Below are positions 48,501 to 54,300 of a stretch of 64,000 bases of DNA, piece by piece. The notes beneath the pieces were generated by a model. That model was given only the letters and a program-made list of their open reading frames with translations. It ran no database searches and had not been told where the DNA came from. Every line of letters starts with the position of its first letter. The stretch's first letter is position 1. A program made the position numbers and the translations under genes. Origin of the DNA: Siphonodentalium dalli (Eukaryota; Mollusca; Scaphopoda; Gadilida; Siphonodentaliidae); contig CP136061.1 in the NCBI GenBank assembly GCA_032622095.1, forward strand, positions 264,586,077-264,650,076, read 5' to 3'.

Positions 48501-48624
48501 CCATATCCCGAACTTAGGAAATAACTGGTAAAAAACCCATTAATTTCGCACTTTTATTGCCTCTATCTCTGACAGAAATTCCCCGCTTCTGTAGTCGAGC
48601 AAGTAATGCTGGTGGTATCGGCAT
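27380..48624 (-). CDS. PQBP1: Polyglutamine-binding protein 1 homologue, complete gene in seven coding exons
   Basis: Join (minus): 48624-48552, 45912-45579, 43251-43151, 39956-39922, 36775-36619, 30729-30669, 27515-27380. This gives 897 nt, 298 residues and a stop; human PQBP1 has 265. The start [16 protein letters not shown] is the family N-terminus. An acidic segment [11 protein letters not shown] follows. Then come a C-H-C-C cluster (about residues 82-96) and a WW domain (about 124-158) with PPGW, YYYWN and VSWLSP. A D/E/S-rich then R/G-rich linker precedes [11 protein letters not shown] and the C-terminal [16 protein letters not shown]. The last holds the YxxPxxVL motif that in the family binds the U5 snRNP protein TXNL4A. 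PQBP1 is a nuclear factor linking Pol II CTD and splicing. Phases join at every intron. The exon 1 donor is the weakest point. Introns hold many transposons. Confidence 0.93.
27544..27942. mobile_element. TTAA MITE family 1, in PQBP1 intron 6
   Basis: TTAACCCTTTACCCAACA at 27544 and its complement ending at 27942. Hairpins at about 27574-27641 and 27722-27790. The subterminal GGCCGGTTTTGGCCGG and ATATCCATATTTGTATGG stretches are shared with the other family 1 copies. Confidence 0.9.
28164..28293. mobile_element. 130-bp foldback element
   Basis: Arms AGAGTAATCAATTGGTTCCA and, reversed, AGAGTAATCAATTAGTTCCA with further pairing inwards (ATAATTCACGAG / CTCGAGTGAATTAT). A MITE-like palindrome; no clear target duplication seen. 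Confidence 0.65.
28476..30040. mobile_element. TTAA-flanked non-autonomous element, family 4 (~1.56 kb)
   Basis: The left end is TTAACCCTTTGAACCCTGAC; the right end reversed is TTAACCCGTTGAACCCGTAA. Internally, a ~390-bp segment is repeated with divergence (about 28550-28815 and 28922-29200, sharing TTAGACAGTGTCTA and GTGAAATTT-AGATATACC). Part of it recurs near 29590. No transposase frame seen. A piggyBac-like mode is inferred from TTAA plus CCC. Confidence 0.55.
30199..30613. mobile_element. 415-bp foldback MITE in PQBP1 intron 6
   Basis: Imperfect inverted ends of ~75 bp: GCCCACTTAATTTTTGAATC on the left and, reversed, GCCCACTTAATTTTCGAATG on the right. Both continue with ACATTATA and CATATTATATAC. 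A 100-codon open frame across it is not a credible gene. It ends 56 bp before exon 6. Confidence 0.72.
30669..30729 (-). CDS. PQBP1: PQBP1 coding exon 6
   Basis: Acceptor CAATTTCAG, donor GTATGA. Encodes [25 protein letters not shown]-x-x-YSD is a conserved PQBP1 signature. Phase 1 in, phase 2 out. Confidence 0.94.
30830..30905. repeat. 38-bp perfect tandem duplication
   Basis: CACTCCCCATTTAGGACCCC and 18 more bases occur twice in direct succession. It lies in PQBP1 intron 5. The following ~500 bp contains broken frames with a Cys-rich stretch near 31350, not recognised. Confidence 0.85.
31607..31973. mobile_element. TTAA MITE family 1, in PQBP1 intron 5
   Basis: TTAA at 31607 and 31970, both ends intact. 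The first hairpin (about 31748-31795) has lost most of its left arm; the second (about 31876-31944) is complete. Confidence 0.88.
32138..32290. repeat. AGAGGGTGAATTT palindromic repeat
   Basis: Diverged inverted halves of the repeat whose best copy is at 42573-42690: ATGAGGTCC-AGAGGGTGAAT, then a central GATGCT-AGCATCA, then the reverse half. Confidence 0.6.
32455..32975. repeat. AGAGGGTGAATTT palindromic repeat, split by a Helitron-like insertion
   Basis: The left half ends GTAGCGTCACTAAA at 32521. The right half resumes TTATCACTCTGGGAACATCA at 32922. Joined, they match the uninterrupted repeat (CATCACTAAATTCACCCTCT at 42650), so the insertion at 32522-32921 is clean. Confidence 0.7.
32522..32921 (-). 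mobile_element. Helitron-like element, copy D (internally deleted)
   Basis: Read on the minus strand, it starts TTATACCCCCCGCAACGAAG and has a TCCGTCCG run and repeated ~200-bp modules (CATGGGAACCTGTGCACCTG). It ends CACACCTCTAG followed by T, with A before the start. No target duplication. The 3' subterminal GTCCCATTGGGAC hairpin of other copies is deleted here. Confidence 0.6.
33150..33283 (+). repeat. 22-bp minisatellite, left
   Basis: About six units of GCCGCGGTGTACTTGCCGTT plus CG, with single-base variants (TTCAG, TTCGA). Confidence 0.9.
34388..34624 (+). CDS. Unrecognised 78-codon open frame inside the TA-flanked element
   Basis: It starts [20 protein letters not shown] and has a basic segment ([20 protein letters not shown]) followed by a hydrophobic C-terminal stretch. 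No family recognised. It is antisense to PQBP1 and within a transposon-like element, so it may be chance. Confidence 0.15.
   Translation: MGGRSWDHYNCAKLIGFLGNTAPERIASTKREYLRMYRTAVAKTKESWFSVFFIGVYGAAVYSNVYLFMKLYYSKHVC
35683..35820 (+). repeat. 22-bp minisatellite, right
   Basis: About six units of the same 22-bp repeat as at 33150-33283, in the same orientation, followed by inverted single units toward the right terminus. Confidence 0.9.
36162..36557. mobile_element. TTAA MITE family 1, in PQBP1 intron 5 near exon 5
   Basis: The most regular copy. TTAA at 36162 and 36554, 14-bp ends CCCTTTACCCAACA, hairpins at about 36193-36260 and 36341-36402 (the second lacks part of its inner arm). It ends 61 bp from exon 5's donor side (intron 5). 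Confidence 0.92.
36619..36775 (-). CDS. PQBP1: PQBP1 coding exon 5 (acidic/Ser then Arg/Gly-rich linker)
   Basis: Acceptor CTGCTTTAG, donor GTAGGT. Encodes [20 protein letters not shown], then basic residues and an R/GGGGGR stretch ending EPVKR. This is the low-complexity polar region that separates the WW domain from the C-terminal motif. Confidence 0.9.
37045..37440. repeat. Two AGAGGGTGAATTT palindromic repeat copies
   Basis: About 37045-37160 and 37345-37440 each hold paired halves: GAATGAGATCCCCAGAGGGT and, reversed, CAAATTCACCCTCTGGGAAC; and the TGATGCTAGCCC centre in the second. In PQBP1 intron 4. Confidence 0.65.
37666..37955 (-). repeat. 69-bp minisatellite carrying a splice-donor match in each unit
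   Basis: Four units plus a partial fifth, with 69-bp spacing (TACTTACC at 37667, 37736, 37805, 37874, 37943). On the PQBP1 sense (minus) strand each contains ATTGGTAAGTA, a consensus 5' splice site. Upstream in the unit is CGCCGCAGGCGC (an AG). It lies in PQBP1 intron 4. Confidence 0.9.
38041..38341. mobile_element. TA palindromic MITE, one deleted copy plus a half copy
   Basis: 38041-38218 has both CAGTAATGCCC ends but has lost most of the left arm next to the centre. 38229-38341 is a right half only. Same family as 4645-4862. Confidence 0.82.
38543..39828. mobile_element. TTAA MITE family 1 interrupted by a hAT-type element
   Basis: TTAA at 38543 and 39825 with the family ends. The MITE sequence breaks after AAAGCTTCAAC (38593) and resumes GCTTCAACAGCCT (39469). 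Uninterrupted copies (for example 5317-5330) read straight through. Hairpins at about 39579-39647 and 39730-39799. In PQBP1 intron 4, just upstream (in sense) of nothing coding until exon 5. Confidence 0.92.
38594..39468. mobile_element. hAT-type non-autonomous element nested in the MITE
   Basis: 875 bp with ends TAGGGGTGCCACGATTAATC and, reversed, TAGAGGTGCCACGATTATTG. It is flanked by a perfect 8-bp duplication GCTTCAAC (38586-38593 and 39469-39476). Subterminal regions are rich in ATCGAT/ATCGATTA motifs. An 8-bp duplication and TAGGGGTG-type ends define the hAT superfamily. No transposase frame. Confidence 0.93.
39922..39956 (-). CDS. PQBP1: PQBP1 coding exon 4 (35-bp microexon)
   Basis: Acceptor TTTATATTGCAG, donor GTATTT. 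With the carried G it encodes [12 protein letters not shown], linking phase 1 of exon 3 to phase 0 of exon 5. Small, but the frame and acidic content fit exactly. Confidence 0.82.
40402..41700 (-). mobile_element. Helitron-like element, copy A (long, with unrelated internal stretch)
   Basis: Minus strand: TTATACCCCCCGCAAAGAAG at the start and CACACCTCTAG then T at the end, with a GTCCCATTGGGAC hairpin just before it. It contains three or four diverged ~150-bp modules (GTTCCCATGGTACTAAATAT). About 41130-41645 does not match the other copies and includes a short repeat (GTGGCTAGCCACTTAAG, near 41410 and 41570). In PQBP1 intron 3. Confidence 0.62.
41752..42550. repeat. 48-bp minisatellite split by Helitron-like copy B
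   Basis: Units of GGTGAGGGGTGTGGTCCACT etc. Two lie before 41834 and about two and a half after 42440, spaced 48 bp. Continuity across the insertion (GGAA then TTATGG, as in intact units GGAATTATGG) proves the array is older than the insertion. Confidence 0.85.
41835..42439 (-). mobile_element. Helitron-like element, copy B
   Basis: Cleanly bounded: minus strand TTATACCCCCC to CTCTAG, 605 bp, inserted exactly between A and T of a minisatellite unit with no target duplication. A 5' hairpin-forming ACCCCCC/GGGGGGT pair, a TCCG-type run and a 3' GTCCCATTGGGAC hairpin are present. These are Helitron-class features, except that the 5' end is TT rather than TC. Confidence 0.7.
42573..42690. repeat. 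AGAGGGTGAATTT palindromic repeat, best copy
   Basis: A near-perfect hairpin. GTCTGTCATTTGCAGAATGA and further into GGTGATGCTAGC, then the reverse, ending CAAATGACAGAC. Partial copies are at 3172, 32138, 32455, 37045, 37345 and 60585. In PQBP1 intron 3. Confidence 0.8.
43151..43251 (-). CDS. PQBP1: PQBP1 coding exon 3 (rest of WW domain)
   Basis: Acceptor TTCTTTTTCAG, donor GTTAGT. Encodes [18 protein letters not shown] and continues SHPRAI to AEKLK. The YYYWN and VSW positions are the core of the PQBP1 WW domain. Phase 2 in, phase 1 out. Confidence 0.95.
43319..43535. mobile_element. TA palindromic MITE next to PQBP1 exon 3
   Basis: Same family as 4645-4862, both arms complete, TA at both ends, centre GAGCTTTCC/GGAAAGCTC. 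It ends 68 bp upstream (in sense) of exon 3's acceptor. Confidence 0.9.
43721..44676. repeat. 81-bp minisatellite in PQBP1 intron 2
   Basis: About twelve units of GACTATAGCCTGGGTAATAG / TTGCTTGCCACTAATCTCGC / CACCAATCGTGACGACAAGT / GGATAAATAATATGAA with point changes and two insertions (near 44340 and 44425). 81 is a multiple of 3, so both strands show long open frames (a 27-residue period). I do not call these genes. Confidence 0.93.
45115..45556. mobile_element. MITE family 3 (TGTGACCCGCC ends) with the shared hairpin, in PQBP1 intron 2
   Basis: Inverted ends ATATGTGACCCGCCATCTCA and ATATGTGACCCGCCATATCA continue ~50 bp each to the hairpins at about 45171-45238 and 45433-45502. The ends differ from the TTAA families, but the hairpin and its CTGTGCC/CTAAC borders are the same. 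Target is probably TA (flanks too AT-rich to be sure). It stops about 17 bp from the exon 2 donor. Confidence 0.8.
45579..45912 (-). CDS. PQBP1: PQBP1 coding exon 2 (acidic region, Cys/His cluster, start of WW domain)
   Basis: Acceptor TATTATTTCAG at 45913 and donor GTGAGT at 45578. Enters in phase 1, leaves in phase 2. Encodes [13 protein letters not shown], a Glu/Asp/Pro-rich stretch, [20 protein letters not shown], and [13 protein letters not shown], the first WW strand. Confidence 0.93.
46890..46979. repeat. 90-bp palindrome
   Basis: Stem of ~38 bp: GATTCCACGAGTCGCCATCT and onward to CAGATAAT, around an AGCAATTGAA loop, then the reverse with a few mismatches. It is inside the 46588-48327 foldback element. 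Confidence 0.88.
47647..47892 (+). CDS. Unrecognised 81-codon open frame inside a foldback element
   Basis: Begins [20 protein letters not shown]; an alternative Met is eight codons in (MAAPPPW). Continues with [20 protein letters not shown] and [14 protein letters not shown], and ends ARFL. Composition is protein-like and balanced. No family recognised; it could be a remnant of the element's own gene or a captured exon. Confidence 0.25.
   Translation: MGLFVIMAAPPPWLVYRLSQNNVRILWSPIPRKIVPTNVNNANGGHFAIIQDDSTIFTGRVFGKVLVFPQNDVSLSLARFL
48552..48624 (-). CDS. PQBP1: PQBP1 coding exon 1 (start codon)
   Basis: The minus strand reads ATG at 48624-48622 and then [15 protein letters not shown], matching the conserved PQBP1 start. 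A phase-1 exit is required by exon 2. Two GT sites fit: after 48552 (A then GTGCGA, preferred) and after 48537 (GTTTTT). Residues after KRGI are less conserved, so the exon end or an extra microexon remains open. Confidence 0.75.
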
Positions 48625-51129
48625 TGTCTACTCGGATCAAGCAATATTTTACTAATAATAAGTAATTTTCATTGTTCATTCGACATTTTGCATGCAACCG
48701 GAAGCGTGGAAATTGCAAATATGTACATGACAAATTTCGTACTGACGAAAAATTCGCGCACCTGCTTGTTTCAAAAAATCCAAAATTATAAGTTGAAATT
48801 GATCTTTTTGTTATAAGTCTCAATATGAAAATTAATTTGTTCATCTTACTGACTATCTCAATTTTTGTGACCGAATTATGGAAAATGACTTGTTCGTACA
48901 ACTGAATTTCGTACTCGAAATCAAACTTCAATGTCACTCATCAAGATCCATACGCTGCACGAAAACCACTGATGTGATCAGCTTTCGGTCTTGATTCTGT
49001 GTCGGTATATTGAATAATACCTTATACTCGTAAAATATTCTGAATGTTTCATAATTTTTCTCCGTGTTTTCTGAAAATATCTTTCTAATTATTCTGCATT
49101 TCGTATTTTCGTTATATATAAACAACTCTGAGTCATGTACATGTAGTGATGTACTCTGTATGGCACGCCCACAGCCATTGGTCATTATAAATAAATTGAA
49201 GCATTTGTATAATATATCATCATTAGTATATGTACTATTGAATATCTTTATCTTATGATTGCCACAGACTGCAAGATTTCTTCACAAATACTCGCTATAC
49301 TATAGTCACTACATCGTAGTATACATGTATCTGTCACGGTGTAAATTATATAGAAGGCTGATGACTTCTCTGCACGAGAGGTCTAGATAACTTGGTCACA
49401 GTCATTAGACGCTTTGTGTGATTAGCAAAATTAAGCAACATCAATATCGTTTGGACGATGCCGGCCGCTTCTATTAACTTTCGGTGCAAATTCCCGCACC
49501 TCTCTCATTCTGTTACAATATAACAATTGTCCAACAAAAAATGCAGATAAAGGGTAATGCACTAGTGTCTAGAATAAGATTGTCTTCATCACTTTATTCT
49601 GCCTCAAAATTGACATCACCAATTGCATGTATTAATTTCATGGCCCTGCGAATGCATGGGCACTTGCCTGCAGATTCAAAATCCGATATCGTATCAGGGA
49701 TTCGACATCAAATAAAATCTCAAATTGAATCGGCAACAGTCTAGAGCATAGGTCTTTGAAGCCAGTCCCGATTTTATTGCTATAAGGTGTCGATAAGTTT
49801 CAGTTTAAGCATCGATCTATATTTATAATATATACGTCGATGGTTTAAGTATGTCACACAGAAAATAAAATCGCTTAATAAGCAATGCCTTGGGAAAAGC
49901 CGGGGCAACATGTGGAATCTAACATGCCACAGTCTTGATGTGTGGTTTTGAAATTTCATTTCGGTTTTGGTTTCGGTATGGTTTTTGTAGAAAAACCAAA
50001 TATTGGTTTCGGTTATCGATATACTCAAAATATACACCAATGACTATATGCATAGAACAGATGGTATACTATTTGACTACAATATTTCCAGCCATTTTCC
50101 AGTGATTTCCATAGTCTAATGTCTGTGACAATATGTGCCATTATCTCTCATGACACCCAAATGTTCCAAAATGAAACTGCTACTAGTAATGGTTGCAAAT
50201 AGGAGTTGACAAAGGAGTGCTAGCAATACATCTTGTAAAAGTGACATTCAGCTACCAGTGATGTCGGTTAATTGAAACCGGAAGAATAGGTTTGGTTTTG
50301 AAATAAAACCGAAAGAAATCCTAGAAACTGTAAAACCACACATCACTATGCCACTGCATTAACTTTGCCATGCAACATTTTTCCTAATTTCGAGGGCTGG
50401 AAGTGGGAGACTGTTCCTCTTCAAAACTAATTGTTGTCCCCAATTTCGATGAAGCCTGGATTACTTGCAGTTTGATGTAAGTCTGCATGTAGCAGGAGGA
50501 ATTTTATAATCAAGTTGAAGTAATTATGAAGATTTTTTGTCGATTTCATTATTGCCCACATAAGATAACATTGGAGCCTTGTTTCTTGTTAATTAATGGC
50601 CAAAAACATTTGACAAAATAATCTCCCTGCTAGTGCACACACTGGTTAACTCTGCACTGATCAATGCTGGTGGGTCATTGTTGTAACATTATATACATAA
50701 ATGTACACTGTGTGCATATCTGTATACATAAATGCACACCAGTCTCGCGTAATGTCACATACCAAGGATCGTGTCATAGTGTTTCCTACATAAATGCACA
50801 TGTGTTGATAATTTTTCTAAGTTCGGTTTCTTCCGCTCTTTGATCAAACAACCGTGCAGTTCTTTTGTTACCTGTTTATGTGATGAATGATAAATTTTAC
50901 CATGTAGTTTCGTCCTTGTGATCAAAGAAATTTATGCCTGTATCCAAAGAAAACTACTTTCAAATTGAAGCAGATGGCAATTTATTTACAGCAACATTTC
51001 AATCTCGCTCTGACCGAGACTGGTGTGGAGTTCTGTATACATAAATGCACATGGTGTGCATTTATGTACAAAATATAACGACAACAACCCCATCAGCTGC
51101 ACTGACCCCATACTGTCCTTGTCTTACAG
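48625..51129. promoter_or_regulatory. Head-to-head intergenic region between PQBP1 and the tetraspanin
   Basis: About 2.5 kb between the two divergent start codons. It should contain both 5' regions, but I see no unambiguous core promoter. It holds a possible ~410-bp foldback (about 49937-50345, GATGTGTGGTTTT inverted at the ends) and repeated TACATAAATGCACA motifs from 50690. These include a 31-bp palindrome at about 51034-51064. A tetraspanin 5' UTR acceptor may be TCTTACAG at 51122-51129, in which case the true promoter is further upstream. Confidence 0.4.
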
Positions 51130-51146
51130 GTTGTGGTCACGCACCC

Positions 51147-51308
51147 ATGAGTGAAACAGAACGAGAAAGCAATGGAGTAACTCGCAGTCATCCAAACAGA
51201 ACAAAACCTCCTAATGTCTTCTTCGCGGGTGCTTCATGGAAAATACGATGCAAAGATCGACACTTTTGGATCAAATTCAGTCTGTTTACTCTAAGCTTCG
51301 TACTATGG
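51147..51308 (+). CDS. Tetraspanin coding exon 1
   Basis: ATG at 51147, then SETERESNG to the first half of TM1 (FWIKFSLFTLSFVLW); donor GTAAGT. The frame upstream is open to 51045, but an acceptor-like TCTTACAG lies at 51122-51129. I take the first Met after it. Confidence 0.88.
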
Positions 51309-54300
51309 GTAAGTCTAATGTGACATTTGTATTCTAAAATATGTGTTGTTTAAGTGTACATGTATGTATACAGTTAGACTGGCAGGATTTTGTTATCAAT
51401 TAATATTGATTTTATTTTTTATTTTTTTGGGGTATAATACATACAACCTTTTGGGACAGTTTTACGGGCTATTTTTAGAATAGAAACTTCTGGCGATCTC
51501 GCAGAAACGCTCAGAGCATACCTGGAGTGCACCAATAGGGAGAATGGTTCAACGCTATCTTTGTTAGCACCCTCAATCAAGGCAAATTTCACTTCAACTA
51601 GCAGATTTCACATCCATGCCATAAAATATGTATATATAATTCCACTGATATACAGACCATTTTATATATATCCCACTGATATACAGAACATTTTATATGT
51701 ATTCCACTGATATACAGACCATTTTATATATATCCCACTGATATACAGAACATTGTTGGCCTAGAATTGTCCAAAAAGAAAAGCTCATAATATTAGCTGG
51801 AAACTCTTCTCCCTTTTCCCCCCACAATGCATTGCGCATCACTCAAATTCCCAACTACTAAGATAGAATTCTTCTATAGGTTTAGTAAGATAAACGATTA
51901 ACAATTTAATCCTTTCATATGTCTCAAATTTTGTCACACAGATTCATTACTCACTCAGGATCACCTCTAGATGGGAGCTTTCGAATTTGAATGATTTTCG
52001 ATGAAATTTGGATTTTAATCTTTGCATGACTATATTCTTTGGCACACCCTACAGACCACATCCCTCATCCGATTGTCACCAAACTTCACACTGCATGATC
52101 TTCTGGGTGACCACTAGATGGAAGCCATCAAATTATTCTGAATTTCCTTGAAAAACATGGTCGCCAGCAGCCATCTTGGATTTTACTCTTCGCATTACTA
52201 AATCTTTCAGCAAACCCTACAGGCCACATCCCTCTTCCGATCATCACTAACCTTCATATGGATCTTTGAGGTGACCTCTTGATGGGAGCTGTAATATTTT
52301 TTTTCCGGAATTTGTTTTAAAACATGGCCACCAGCAGCCATCTTGGATTCTTGAATTCACCAGAACACCATACAGCCCACATTTATCACCCTAGATGAGA
52401 GCTATCAAACTTGAATGATTTTCAATGAAAAACATTAATCTTTGCATGACTAAATAGTATTTAGTAAATAGCCCGGTATGCCCTGCAACCAACATTTGTC
52501 ATCGAATTATCCAAAACTAATTTCATATGGCTTTGGTTGACCTCTTAATAATTTCAACTTTCCCTATCGCACCATTGACATAATGTATGACATTATCCCC
52601 TTTCGAAGCTGACCTACAGTATGATTGACACTTTAATTTGTCAAGCTGCCTTTCGTTACTGAATACATGTGGAAATAATCGTTAATAAGGTATACAATGA
52701 TGTGATTTTAGAACTACCGCAGTATTTTTACCCAGCACTAGTCAGTGGCAAATTTAAAAACAAATTCTGAGTTAAATTTAAAGTCAGCATAAACCACAGA
52801 ATTAAAAACCTTGTGTGACTTTAATTTATGTTTTTTTAGGTGGCAGGATGCGTGATGATCATTGTTGGTTGTTTTATGACTGTCGGACGTGGAACGTTTG
52901 GACGACTGGAGTATGTGTATATTGATGCGATATGGCTGCTTATTGTTGACGGAACCTTCATTTTCATCAGTTCTCTGATTGGTTGTGTGGGAGCACTGAG
53001 AGATAATCTCTATCTTCTCAAAATTGTAAGTAACATTCAGAATACATAGAGGATACCTATGACCTTTGACCTGCTCTCTTAATACAGATTGTTTGGCTTC
53101 ATTAATTGGCTACAGCAACCCTTTGCCTCTTGTAAAACGTAAAACCTATAATGGCTCCTGGCTTCGATGTTTTTCAACAAAATTCCGAAACATTATATGG
53201 CTCCCGTCTAGTGGTTACCCTGAAGATCCATATGCAATTTGCTGACGATCGGGTGAGGGAAGGAGTAAACTTGAAGATGGCTACCGGTGGCCATATTTTT
53301 AAACGAAAATCGTGCAAATTTGATAGCTCCCATCTAGAGGTGGTCTTAAGGTTGTTCCACACCGGGCGCGAGCGAGCGATTATAACGGCCGTTTTCTAAC
53401 GTCCGTAGCAGTTCAAAGCGCGCGATTGTTTGGCTTCTGGAATCCACTACAGCAACCCTTTGCCATGGCCCAGTTTGCTTCAGCAAATTGCTTCGGCATT
53501 GCTGATTGTCGTAGCCAATTATGAGGGCTGATTGACTGAATATGAGAATTATCATGAGTGGGTAAATACATGTTATTGCTGCAGTGAATTGATATGGGTG
53601 AAGTATCACGTCGAGTTGAAGAGGTCAGATTGCTGAATGAAAATGATACGCCGCTGGCATTGAGTTTGATCCAGCGATTTTACCTCTTCAACGAGACATG
53701 ATTCTGATCCAGATCAATTCACTGCAGCGATAATAGGTTTATTATATGACATGCATTTTATTTAAAAGCACGATTTCTGTCATGAATTATGAAATGAAAC
53801 CCCATGTAGGCCACTAGTAACAAGGAACTATTTTTCTATAATAAATAGTCTGGCTTTTTACAGACATGCGTAAGAGAGAAGGGTGGTATGACATCGAATC
53901 AAACTGAAGCTGATCCGATGGTCGGGAAATGATCTCTTTACTATAGTGGTATTGGGGGAGGATAAACGATAGTCATATAATAAAAACAAATACTGATTAT
54001 CCACAAGTAGCTTGCAGCTAGTAGAAATTTGGTATATGCTTGTACCCACTCAGGATATTTCAGAAAATTAGTCCGGGAGATTGGGGAAATCATTGTTTTT
54101 TAATTAAAAATAATAAAACCTTGATGTACAAAATGTGTCATCCCTTCATAATACAGACCTTTCGCAAAATTACGATTACAATTTTGGATATGGCCATATT
54201 ATGCCAGTATACAGCCCAAAAAATTTGATCTTCACACATTGGGGTTCTTATATGAGACGTAATGTACCTCACACAATTTAATTATGTGCAGGTTTGTCAA

